Below, piece by piece: positions 28,678-36,145 of a DNA stretch of 64,000 nt. Position 1 is the stretch's first letter, and each line of letters starts with the position of its first letter. Position numbers and translations under genes: made by a program. The notes beneath the pieces were generated by a model. The model did not search any database, was not told the DNA's origin, and was given only the letters and a program-made list of their open reading frames with translations. Origin of the DNA: DASSUC01 sp035649895 (GTDB lineage Bacteria > Actinomycetota > Actinomycetes > Mycobacteriales > Micromonosporaceae); contig DASRIS010000018.1 in the NCBI GenBank assembly GCA_035649895.1, forward strand, positions 1 to 64,000, read 5' to 3'.

Positions 28678-28771
28678 GGTCGAGACCTCCAGCAGCGGCG
28701 CCGCGCCGGGCACTCTCCCCCGGCACGGCGTGCGTCTTCTCCTGGTTCGCTCTTGGACTGGGAGGCAACTC

Positions 28772-29356
28772 ATGAAACAACCCACTGCCAGCCGGTGGCG
28801 CACCGTCGACATCGTTGTCGCGTCCGTGCTAGGCGTCGCCTTCGGCGTCATCTTCTGGGCGTGGAGCCTGTTATGGAACGGCCCGGCCGACGCGATCCCG
28901 CTGCCCGCCCGAGCGGTGATCTACGGCGTCTGGCTGGTGCCGGCGGTCCTCGGTGGCCTGGTGATCCGCAAGCCGGGCGCAGCCTTCTACACCGAGACCG
29001 TTGCCGCGCTCGTCTCCGTCGCGCTCGGCACCATCTGGGGCTGGACGCTCGTACTGCAAGGGCCGATCCAGGGGATCGCCGCCGAGGTCGCGTTCGCGCT
29101 GTTCGCGTACCGGCTGTGGGGGCTGGCGGTGGCCACGGTCGCGGCTGCTTTCGCCGGGCTCGCCGCCGGCGTCTACGACAAGGTCGCCTGGTACCCGGAC
29201 CTCTCCTGGGTCTCCTTCGGGGTCCCGTTCATCCTGATCACCGTGGCCAGCTCGATGGTGGTCGCCGGCTTCGGGTCGTGGGCGCTGACCCGCGCCCTCG
29301 CCCAGACCGGCGTGCTGGACCCGTTCCCCTCTGGACGGGAACGGGCGCTGGTCTGA
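28772..29356 (+). CDS. ykoE: ECF transporter S component YkoE (thiamine precursor binding)
   Basis: This 194-residue membrane protein has about five helices (VDIVVASVLGVAFGVIFWAW, AVIYGVWLVPAVLGGLVIRK, ETVAALVSVALGTIWGWTLV and others). YkoE is the substrate-binding component of the YkoEDC transporter, predicted to import hydroxymethylpyrimidine. ATG 28772 follows ggaggcaact. It lies directly after a TPP riboswitch and heads the operon with ykoD and ykoC. No thiamine biosynthesis gene is present in the window. Confidence 0.93.
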   Translation: MKQPTASRWRTVDIVVASVLGVAFGVIFWAWSLLWNGPADAIPLPARAVIYGVWLVPAVLGGLVIRKPGAAFYTETVAALVSVALGTIWGWTLVLQGPIQGIAAEVAFALFAYRLWGLAVATVAAAFAGLAAGVYDKVAWYPDLSWVSFGVPFILITVASSMVVAGFGSWALTRALAQTGVLDPFPSGRERALV

Positions 29357-29363
29357 GCCGGCC

Positions 29364-30917
29364 GTGGCAGAGGTCGAGCTGCGCGGCTTCGGCTGGCGGC
29401 ACGCCGGTCGCCGAGCCTGGGCGCTGCGCGGCGTCGACCTGCGGATAGAAGCTGGCGAGCGGGTGCTCCTGCTCGGGCCCTCCGGGGCCGGCAAGAGCAC
29501 CCTGCTCGCCGCCCTCGCCGGCCTGCTCGCCGAGGACTCCGGCGAGCAGGAGGGTACGGCCCGGGTGGCGGGCCAGCCCAGCCGTACCGCCCGGGAGCTG
29601 ACCGGGATCGTCTTCCAGGACCCGCAGACCCAGCTCGTGATGGCCCGCTCCGGCGACGACGTGGCGTTCGGCCTGGAGAACCGGGGCGTGCCGGCAGCCG
29701 AGATCTGGCCCCGGGTGGACGCGGCGCTGGCCGCGGTCGGCTTCCCCTACGGGCGGGACCGGCGGGTCGAGGCGCTCTCCGGCGGCGAGCAGCAGCGCCT
29801 GGCCCTGGCCGGGGTGCTCGCGCTGCGCCCGCGGCTGCTGCTGCTCGACGAGCCCACCGCCAACCTGGACCCGGCCGGGGCGGCCCTGGTACGGGCCGCG
29901 CTGGCCACCATCTCAGGCGTGACAACGGTGCTCGTGGAGCACCGGGTCGCCGAGGCGCTGCCGCTGGTCGACCGGGTGGTGGTGCTGGAGCCCGGTGGCG
30001 GGGTGCAGGCGGACGGCGTACCAGAGAAGGTCTTTGCGCTGCACGGCGAGGAGCTCGCGGCCCGCGGGGTCTGGGTGCCGGGGCGCCCGCTGCCCGCGCG
30101 GCTCGCCGCCTGCCCGCCCGGCACGGAGCTGCTGCGCGGCGACCGGCTCAGCTTCCGGCACGCCGGCGCCGCCCGCCCGGCGCTGTCCGAGGTGGACATC
30201 ACGGTACGCGGCTGCGAGGCGCTCGCCGTGGTGGGGCCGAACGGGGCCGGCAAGTCCACGCTCGCCCTGCTGCTGGGCGGGCTGCTCGGTCCGACCACGG
30301 GGACGGTGCGGGCCTCGCCCGCCCTGGCCGGGGCGGACGCGGCCAGGCCGCCGCACCGGTGGCGGGCCGCGGCGCTGACCAGCCGGATCGGCTCGGTGTT
30401 CCAGAACCCCGAGCACCAGTTCGTCACCACGCAGGTCCGCGACGAGCTGGCCCTGGGTGGGGTGCCTCCGTCGATTGTGGGCCTGCTGCTGGACCGGCTG
30501 GGGCTGGCCGGGCTCGCCGCCGCCAACCCGTACACGCTGTCCGGTGGGGAGCAGCGGCGGCTCAGCGTGGCGACGGCGCTGGCCGGCGCGGCCATCCCCG
30601 GGCCCCGGCCGCTCGACAGCCCTCGCCTGCTCGTGCTCGACGAGCCCACGTTCGGGCAGGACCGGCGCACCTGGATCGCGCTGGTCGAGCTCCTCGCCGA
30701 CCTTCGCGACCTGGGCCACGGCATCGTCACGGTCACCCACGACGCCGACTTCGTCGCCGCCCTCGCCGACCGGGCCGTGCCCCTCCCCGAGCCGCCTACG
30801 CCGCCTCACGCTCCACATCCGCCGCATCCCGACCCACCCGCGCCACCCCCCTTCCCGACTGCACCGCCGCATCCCCACTCGCCTGCGCCACCCCGCGACC
30901 GGACCGAGCCGCGGTGA
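29364..30917 (+). CDS. ykoD: ECF transporter fused double ATPase YkoD
   Basis: This 517-residue protein holds two ABC ATPase domains in one chain. The first has LLGPSGAGKSTLLAAL, ALSGGEQQRLALA and LLLLDEPTANLD; the second has VGPNGAGKSTLALLL, TLSGGEQRRLSVA and LLVLDEPTFGQD. The fusion of the two ECF ATPases is the known YkoD form. The C-terminal 45 residues are a Pro/His-rich tail (PPHAPHPPHPDPPAPPP) that is unusual for the family. GTG 29364 lies 7 nt after ykoE, and the stop overlaps ykoC as GTGA. Confidence 0.93.
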   Translation: MAEVELRGFGWRHAGRRAWALRGVDLRIEAGERVLLLGPSGAGKSTLLAALAGLLAEDSGEQEGTARVAGQPSRTARELTGIVFQDPQTQLVMARSGDDVAFGLENRGVPAAEIWPRVDAALAAVGFPYGRDRRVEALSGGEQQRLALAGVLALRPRLLLLDEPTANLDPAGAALVRAALATISGVTTVLVEHRVAEALPLVDRVVVLEPGGGVQADGVPEKVFALHGEELAARGVWVPGRPLPARLAACPPGTELLRGDRLSFRHAGAARPALSEVDITVRGCEALAVVGPNGAGKSTLALLLGGLLGPTTGTVRASPALAGADAARPPHRWRAAALTSRIGSVFQNPEHQFVTTQVRDELALGGVPPSIVGLLLDRLGLAGLAAANPYTLSGGEQRRLSVATALAGAAIPGPRPLDSPRLLVLDEPTFGQDRRTWIALVELLADLRDLGHGIVTVTHDADFVAALADRAVPLPEPPTPPHAPHPPHPDPPAPPPFPTAPPHPHSPAPPRDRTEPR

Positions 30918-31714
30918 GGTTCGCCGCGCCGATGGCCGACCCGGGCGCCCTGCTCGCCCGGCGCAACCCGGTGGCGAAGCTGGCCGCATCGGGTGTGCTC
31001 ACGCTCGCGCTCCTGGCCACGCTGGACCCGGTGGCGCCAGCTCTCGCGCTCGCCCTGGAGCTGGCCGTGGTGCCGCTGTTCGGCGTGGCGTACGGCACGC
31101 TGCTGCGGCGCGCCTTCCCGATCCTGCTCTCGGCGGTCGGGGTGGTGGTCGCGCTCGGAGTGTTCGCGGCTCAGCGCACTGGCGAGGCACTGTTCGCCAT
31201 CGGCCCGCTGGTCATCACGACCGGTCTGCTGAACAACGCCCTTGGCCTGGCGCTGCGGGTCGTCGCGGTGGCCCTGCCCGGCGTGCTGGTCTTCGCCAGC
31301 ACCGACCCGACCGACCTCGCCGACGCGCTGGTGCAGCACCTCAAGGCGCCGGCGCGGTTCGCGATCGGGGCACTCGCCGCGTTCCGGCTCGCCCCGCTGC
31401 TGGGTGCCGAGTGGGAGCTGCTGCGCATGGCCCGGCGGGCGCGGGGGGTCGACCCCGGCCGCAACCCAGTCGCCCACCTGCGTCTGTTCTGGTCAACCGC
31501 GTTCGCGCTGCTGGTCGGTGCGATTCGGCGAGGCACCCGGCTCGCCGCCGCGATGGACGCGCGCGGGTTCGACTCCGGCGTCCCGCGGACCATCGCGCGC
31601 CCGCAGCGCTTCGGCGCCGCTGACTGGGCGCTGGTCACCGCCGCAGCCGGGGCCGCCGCGCTGGCACTCGGCACCAGCCTCGCCCTGGGCACCTTCCGCC
31701 CCCTGCTCGGCTGA
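30914..31714 (+). CDS. ykoC: ECF transporter T component YkoC
   Basis: This 266-residue transmembrane scaffold has the CbiQ-family motif AARRARGVDPGRNPV-like segment (RMARRARGVDPGRN) and the second coupling motif RLAAAMDARGFDSG. About five helices are visible. It links YkoE to the YkoD ATPases. The GTG at 30914 overlaps the ykoD stop. It is the last gene before the inverted repeat at 31738. Confidence 0.92.
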   Translation: MRFAAPMADPGALLARRNPVAKLAASGVLTLALLATLDPVAPALALALELAVVPLFGVAYGTLLRRAFPILLSAVGVVVALGVFAAQRTGEALFAIGPLVITTGLLNNALGLALRVVAVALPGVLVFASTDPTDLADALVQHLKAPARFAIGALAAFRLAPLLGAEWELLRMARRARGVDPGRNPVAHLRLFWSTAFALLVGAIRRGTRLAAAMDARGFDSGVPRTIARPQRFGAADWALVTAAAGAAALALGTSLALGTFRPLLG

Positions 31715-31737
31715 GCTCTGAACTCTGGACCGGCCAC

Positions 31738-31798
31738 GATCATTGGACGGCTACCGTGAATCCGCCTGGCGATTTTTGTCGGTAGGTGTCCAATGATC
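31738..31798. terminator. Inverted repeat at convergent ends of ykoC and uppS
   Basis: gatcattggac (31738-31748) pairs perfectly with gtccaatgatc (31788-31798) over a 39-nt loop. The uppS stop codon lies inside the loop. A bidirectional terminator is likely, although the loop is long. Confidence 0.55.
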
Positions 31799-32617
31799 TC
31801 CGTCGGGCGGTGCCACCGGATTGGGCAGGGCGCCGCCGTAGCGGCGGTCGCGCCGGGCGAACAGCTCGCACGCGTACCACAGGTGCCGCCGGTCGAAGTC
31901 CGGCCACAGCGTGTCGAGCGAGACGAACTCGGCGTACGCGGCCTGCCAGATCAGGTAGTTGGAGAGCCGCTGCTCGCCGGAGGAGCGCAGGACCAGGTCC
32001 ACATCCGGGATCTCGGGCCGGTAGAGGTAGCGCGCGAACACCCTTTCGGTGACCCGGTCAGGCCGCACCCGGCCCGCGGCCACGTCAGCGGCGAGGGCGG
32101 CCGCCGCATCGGCGATCTCCGCCCGGCCGCCGTAGTTCACGCAGAACTGCAGCGTCAGCACGTCGTTGTGGCGGGACAGCTCCTCGGCGTACTCCAGCTC
32201 GGAGATGACGCTCGCCCACAGCCTGGGCCGGCGGCCCGCCCACCGCACGCGTACCCCCAGCTCGTGCAGCTGGTCGCGGCGGCGACGGATGACGTCGCGG
32301 TTGAAGCCCATCAGGAAGCGGATCTCCTCCGGGGACCGCTTCCAGTTCTCGGTGGAGAACGCGTACGCGGAGATGTTCCGGATGCCCAGCTCGATGGCGC
32401 CCTCGATGACGTCGAAGAGGGCCGCCTCCCCCGCCTCGTGCCCCTTGGTGCGGGGCAGCCCGCGCTGCTTGGCCCAGCGCCCGTTGCCGTCCATGATGAT
32501 CGCCACATGGTTCGGGACCGCCCCGGCGGGCAGGGCCGGCGGGCGTGCCCCGGACGGATGTGGTGACGGCGGCTTTACCTGGCGGAGGGCACGGCCACCG
32601 GTCGAGGGTCTCCTCAA
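31751..32617 (-). CDS. uppS: Isoprenyl transferase (undecaprenyl/decaprenyl diphosphate synthase type)
   Basis: This 288-residue cis-prenyltransferase makes the lipid carrier for cell wall synthesis. Motifs: HVAIIMDGNGRWAKQRGLPR (catalytic Asp), GHEAGEAALFDVIEGAIELG, YAFSTENWKRSPEEIRFLM and the C-terminal LRSSGEQRLSNYLIWQAAYAEF. The start is TTG 32617, overlapping the recO stop as TTGA. The N-terminal 30 residues are Pro-rich and outside the fold. Its place after recO matches M. tuberculosis (Rv2361c). Confidence 0.96.
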   Translation of the reverse strand: MRRPSTGGRALRQVKPPSPHPSGARPPALPAGAVPNHVAIIMDGNGRWAKQRGLPRTKGHEAGEAALFDVIEGAIELGIRNISAYAFSTENWKRSPEEIRFLMGFNRDVIRRRRDQLHELGVRVRWAGRRPRLWASVISELEYAEELSRHNDVLTLQFCVNYGGRAEIADAAAALAADVAAGRVRPDRVTERVFARYLYRPEIPDVDLVLRSSGEQRLSNYLIWQAAYAEFVSLDTLWPDFDRRHLWYACELFARRDRRYGGALPNPVAPPDGDHWTPTDKNRQADSR

Positions 32618-33375
32618 GCGGGCTCCCGGGGTTCGCGGTCAACCAGTGGCAGCGAGCGTAGCCCCCGCTCCAGATGCCACTGCAGGTGTGCCGCGACCAG
32701 GCCCGAGCACTCGCGGCGGGTGAACACCTCGGCCCGGCCAGCGACCCCCCAGTCGCCCCCCGCAAGGGCGGCCATCAGGTCCAGGGTGGCCGGCGCCGGA
32801 TGGGCGGCGCCGGGGGGGCGGCAGTCCGGGCAGACACAACCCCCAGCGGGTACGGAGAACGAGCGGTGCTGCCCCGGCGCGCCGCACACCGCGCACGCGG
32901 TCAGCGCCGGCGCCCAGCCGGCGAGCCCCATGGCCCGCAGCAGGTACGCGTCGAGCACCAGCGTGGCGGGCCGGCCGGTCTCTGCCAGCGCCCGCACCGC
33001 GGCGAGCGTCAGCAGGAACAGCCGCAGCGCCGGCTCCTCCTCGACCGGGGTGAGCCGCTCGGCGGTCTCCGCGACCGCGCTCGCCGCGGTGTAGCGGGAG
33101 TAGTCGGCCAGGAACCGCTTGCCGTAGAGCTCCACGCCCTCCACCTGGCTGATCGTGTGCAGCGACCGGCCTTCGGTGATCTGCAAGTCCACGTGCCCGA
33201 ACGGCTCCAGCCGGCCGCCGATGCGGGACATGGTCCGGCGTACCCCTCTGGCGACCGCGCGGACCCGGCCGTGCCGGCGGGTCAGCAGCGTGATGACCCG
33301 GTCCGACTCGCCGATCTTCTGGCAGCGCAGCACCACCGCGTCGTCGCGGAAGACTGGGCGGCGCAGGCCGGGCAC
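32614..33375 (-). CDS. recO: DNA repair protein RecO
   Basis: This 253-residue recombination mediator helps load RecA on gapped DNA. It has an N-terminal OB fold (RDDAVVLRCQKIGESDRVITLL), a helical middle (YSRYTAASAVAETAERL) and a zinc-knuckle with Cys pairs CAVC and CPDC. Length fits the family. GTG 33375 is the family start position. It is the first gene of the recO-uppS pair. Confidence 0.95.
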   Translation of the reverse strand: MPGLRRPVFRDDAVVLRCQKIGESDRVITLLTRRHGRVRAVARGVRRTMSRIGGRLEPFGHVDLQITEGRSLHTISQVEGVELYGKRFLADYSRYTAASAVAETAERLTPVEEEPALRLFLLTLAAVRALAETGRPATLVLDAYLLRAMGLAGWAPALTACAVCGAPGQHRSFSVPAGGCVCPDCRPPGAAHPAPATLDLMAALAGGDWGVAGRAEVFTRRECSGLVAAHLQWHLERGLRSLPLVDREPREPA

Positions 33376-33395
33376 GGTTGTATTCTCCCCCGACC

Positions 33396-33533
33396 ATGCC
33401 GCGGGTCCGCGCCACGCCCCCGAACCCGGTGCGGGTCGCAGGCCGCACCGGCTCCGGCGACATAACCCTCACCGGCGTCTCCGCGGTCGACGTGACTACC
33501 GGCTCCGGCCGGATCACGGTCCGCCGCGCCTGA
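33396..33533 (+). CDS. 45-residue remnant-like ORF (DUF4097-type beta repeats)
   Basis: ATG 33396 opens 45 codons ending RTGSGDITLTGVSAVDVTTG and a final SGRITVRRA. The T-G-S-G-D-I-x-L spacing is that of the beta-helix repeats in DUF4097 proteins. These are usually 250-300 residues, so this looks like a C-terminal fragment of a lost gene. A stand-alone small protein is less likely. Confidence 0.4.
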   Translation: MPRVRATPPNPVRVAGRTGSGDITLTGVSAVDVTTGSGRITVRRA

Positions 33534-33572
33534 CCGATGACCCGAGCAGTCTCGGACGAACGCCTCGCCGTG

Positions 33573-33992
33573 CTACCGGTACCGCTTCCGGCGTGGCGGT
33601 CCAGCATCGCCGATCACGAAGAAGCCGGTCCGGCGGTCGCGAACATGCTGGTAGATAACCTTCTGGCGGGAGTGGGACCGTTCCGCGCGGGTGCGGACAG
33701 GCAGCTCGGCGCTGTCCAGACAGTGGACCGATCCGCGATGTTTGCGCAGCAACGTATCCACCGCATCCTGGGTAGCGATCCGAGCGTCCTGTGTCAGCAA
33801 CGACCATCCATGGATAAGTCCGTACTCGATCCACTCGGGATCGCTGACATTCTCTGCATCGTCGGGGAAATGATCTCCGATGAGGTGGACCGCCCATCCC
33901 CAGTCGATGAGAAGCCGCGGGGCGCCCTTGCCAAGGCACCGGTCGGCAAAGAGCTCAGGCGGCGACCCGGACGAGCGCCCGGACCTGCTCAA
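33573..33992 (-). CDS. VapC45-like PIN domain toxin
   Basis: This 139-residue protein resembles the PIN-like toxins of the VapC45 type: ELFADRCLGKGAPRLLIDWG, then HFPDDAENVSDPEWIEYGLI and WSLLTQDARIATQD, giving the acidic active-site residues D, E/D and D of an RNase. The only in-frame start is TTG 33992, inside the antitoxin gene (38-nt overlap), so translation is probably coupled. It is less GC-rich than the neighbouring core genes. It would cleave RNA when not bound by the antitoxin. Confidence 0.75.
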   Translation of the reverse strand: MSRSGRSSGSPPELFADRCLGKGAPRLLIDWGWAVHLIGDHFPDDAENVSDPEWIEYGLIHGWSLLTQDARIATQDAVDTLLRKHRGSVHCLDSAELPVRTRAERSHSRQKVIYQHVRDRRTGFFVIGDAGPPRRKRYR

Positions 33993-34587
33993 CGGTTAGG
34001 CCGTACTCGTCGGCGACGACATCAGAGGGCTCTCCGGCTTTCCACATGCCGAGGACGGCGGTTACCGGGACCCTGGCCGGTTCGACTATCGGGGCGCCCC
34101 AGGCGGACCGCGGGTCGATGACGACCTTGGCCACCGCGGGGTCATACATCCGAAGGGTCAGCCGGGTGGGAAAGTCATCGTCCTCCTCCCATACGATGTA
34201 GCGGAGGTAGTCATTGATGACCTCCCGGAACGGCAGCTGACCGTCACCGGCCCGCACTACCTCGTCGGTCTCGAGGTAGTGGATGAACACATCAATGCCG
34301 TCAGTCGCGATACGGCGGCTGGCCAGGCCGTACTCGGTTCCGAACTGGCGGCGGACCCCGGCCGCCGCACTGGCGATCTTGGCTGGTGACAGGCCGAGGC
34401 TGCGCAGCGACCGCAGGACGTACGCCTCGATCAGGGCGATGAAGGGCACCGACGGGTGTCCACGTCGGGCGGGCTTGATGCTGTGGACGAGCGGTCGTCC
34501 AGCGGTCTCGTGGGTCAGCCAGTGCCGGATCGTGCGCTCCGCGTACTGGCGCGCTGTGGCTCCTCGATGGTTGCCGCCGGGCTGCAC
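33955..34587 (-). CDS. VapB45-like antitoxin with DUF433-type domain
   Basis: This 210-residue protein has an N-terminal region with RQYAERTIRHWLTHETAGRP and a MerR-like helix pair (VPFIALIEAYVLRSLRSLGL), then the DUF433 stretch VPVTAVLGMWKAGEPSDVVADEYGLTVEQVRA. The layout and toxin partner resemble M. tuberculosis VapB45-VapC45 (Rv2018-Rv2019). The start is GTG 34587. It probably represses its own operon through the palindrome at 34600. The pair lies between recO and era, where it interrupts core gene order. Confidence 0.75.
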   Translation of the reverse strand: MQPGGNHRGATARQYAERTIRHWLTHETAGRPLVHSIKPARRGHPSVPFIALIEAYVLRSLRSLGLSPAKIASAAAGVRRQFGTEYGLASRRIATDGIDVFIHYLETDEVVRAGDGQLPFREVINDYLRYIVWEEDDDFPTRLTLRMYDPAVAKVVIDPRSAWGAPIVEPARVPVTAVLGMWKAGEPSDVVADEYGLTVEQVRALVRVAA

Positions 34588-34599
34588 TCGTCGACCGGC

Positions 34600-34615
34600 A
34601 TACCTTGCACGGTAT
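34600..34615. promoter_or_regulatory. Short palindrome before the toxin-antitoxin pair
   Basis: atacc-ttgcac-ggtat lies 13 nt upstream of the antitoxin GTG, the usual position of an antitoxin operator. The arms are only 5 bp. Confidence 0.35.
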
Positions 34616-34651
34616 CAGCGGGCCCCTACCGCAACACCACTACTGCATAGC

Positions 34652-34900
34652 TCATGCACCAATAGCGCGACGGCGAGCCAGGTCGGCGCGCACCGTAGCG
34701 AGATCGGTGCCGGGTTCGCCCCGGGCCAGCGCGCTGAGGCTCTCGGAGATCCGCTCCACGGACCCGGAGTCGCCAAGGATCTCCAATGTCATCTCCAGCC
34801 CTTCGGAATCATCTCGTGACCCGCTGTGCTGCTGGCATACCCGCCGCACAAGCTCGTAGAAACGAGCCTCTGCCGCTGCGATGGTGGGAGGACCGGCCAC
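34652..34900 (-). CDS. Small Phd/YefM-like protein
   Basis: This 82-residue protein starts at GTG 34900, right after the era stop. Its C-terminal half, EILGDSGSVERISESLSALARGEPG then TDLATVRADLARR, resembles the toxin-binding tail of Phd/YefM antitoxins (ESL..L..G....L..V..DL). No adjacent RelE/Doc toxin is present, but VapBC45-like genes lie directly downstream on the same strand. It may be an orphan antitoxin. The family call is tentative. Confidence 0.5.
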   Translation of the reverse strand: MAGPPTIAAAEARFYELVRRVCQQHSGSRDDSEGLEMTLEILGDSGSVERISESLSALARGEPGTDLATVRADLARRRAIGA

Positions 34901-34901
34901 C

Positions 34902-35789
34902 CTAGAAGCCCAGCTTGCGCAGCTGCCTGGGGTCGCGCTGCCAGTCCTTGGCGACCCGTACGTGCAGGTCCAGGTAGACCCGGGTGCCGAGCAGCGCCTC
35001 GATCTCCTGCCGGGCCCGGATGCCCACGTCACGCAGCCGGCTGCCCCGGGCACCGATGACGATCGCCTTCTGGCTGGGCCGCTCGACGTACACATCGGCA
35101 TAGATCTTGGTGATCCGGTCCTCGGGGATCATCTCCTCGACCACGACGGCGATCGAGTGGGGCAGCTCGTCCCGGACGCCCTCCAGGGCCGCCTCCCGGA
35201 TCAGCTCCGCGACCAGCACCTGCTCCGGCTCGTCGGTGAGCATCTCGTCCGGGTAGAGCTGCGGCGACGGTGGCAGGTAACGCGTCATCACCTCCACCAG
35301 CCGGTCCACCTGCTCGCCGGTGACCGCGCTGACCGGCACCACCTCGGCGAAGTCGCCCAGCTCGGCGACTGCCGCCAGGCGCGCCAGCAGGCGGTCCCGG
35401 GACACCAGGTCGATCTTGGTGACCACCGCGAGCACGGTCGCCCGTAGCCCGGCCACCTCGGCGGTGATGAACCGGTCGCCGCGGCCGATCTCCTCGTCGG
35501 CCGGCAGGCACACCCCGACCACGTCGACCTCGCTCCAGACCTGGCGGACCAGGTCGTTGAGGCGCTCGCCGAGCAGCGTACGGGGGCGGTGCAGGCCCGG
35601 GGTGTCCACCAGGACCAGCTGCGAGCCGGGCCGGTGCAGCACGCCCCGGATCACGTGCCGGGTGGTCTGCGGCTTGCTGGACGTGATCGCGATCTTCTGG
35701 CCGACGATCGCGTTCATCAGGGTGGACTTGCCGGCGTTGGGGCGCCCCACGAAGCAGGCGAAACCGGCGCGGTACGGCTGCTGCGTCAC
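34902..35789 (-). CDS. era: GTPase Era
   Basis: This 295-residue GTPase acts in 16S rRNA maturation and 30S assembly. G motifs are GRPNAGKSTLMNAIVGQKIA, DTPG and VVTKIDLV, with SAVT for G5. The C-terminal KH domain has KAIVIGARGSRLRDVGIRAR and ends DWQRDPRQLRKLGF. The GTG at 35789 overlaps the stop of the deaminase-like gene (GTGA). The gene follows ybeY-CBS-deaminase-like as in other actinobacteria. Confidence 0.97.
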   Translation of the reverse strand: MTQQPYRAGFACFVGRPNAGKSTLMNAIVGQKIAITSSKPQTTRHVIRGVLHRPGSQLVLVDTPGLHRPRTLLGERLNDLVRQVWSEVDVVGVCLPADEEIGRGDRFITAEVAGLRATVLAVVTKIDLVSRDRLLARLAAVAELGDFAEVVPVSAVTGEQVDRLVEVMTRYLPPSPQLYPDEMLTDEPEQVLVAELIREAALEGVRDELPHSIAVVVEEMIPEDRITKIYADVYVERPSQKAIVIGARGSRLRDVGIRARQEIEALLGTRVYLDLHVRVAKDWQRDPRQLRKLGF

Positions 35790-36145
35790 GAGACGACGGT
35801 GCCCAGCAGCGAGCCGTCGGGCGCGGCCACGTGGATGGGTGCCTCGCCGGCCAGGTCCCGGACTGCCGCGTGGCCCGCCCGGTCCAGTGTGGACGCCTCG
35901 GTGACCACCGCGGCCGCCTCCAGCCGGCCCGCGCCGGCCGCCGCCGCGGTGGCGACCGCGAGCTGGAGCGCGGTCAGCGACAGGGACGGCAGGCTCACGC
36001 TCGACGCGGCGTACGTTCGCCCGTCGCCGTCGCGCACCGCCGCGCCCTCGATCGACCCGGTCCGGGCACGCGCGGCGCGGGCGAGCGTCACCAGCTTCGC
36101 GTCCTCGGCGCTCAGCTGGGACGTCTCGGTAGCCGGCTCAGGCAT
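35786..36145 (-). CDS. Cytidine deaminase-like fold protein lacking zinc ligands
   Basis: This 119-residue protein (ATG 36145) has the deaminase-like pattern KLVTLARAARARTGSIEGAAV, DGRTYAASSVSLPSLSLTAL, AAVVTEAS and AGEAPIHVAAPDGS. The usual catalytic CAE/HAE and PCxxC residues are missing, so it is probably not an active deaminase. The M. tuberculosis homologue at the same position (Rv2365c) is also conserved and without a known role. Its start lies inside the end of the upstream CBS gene (8-nt overlap). Confidence 0.8.
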   Translation of the reverse strand: MPEPATETSQLSAEDAKLVTLARAARARTGSIEGAAVRDGDGRTYAASSVSLPSLSLTALQLAVATAAAAGAGRLEAAAVVTEASTLDRAGHAAVRDLAGEAPIHVAAPDGSLLGTVVS

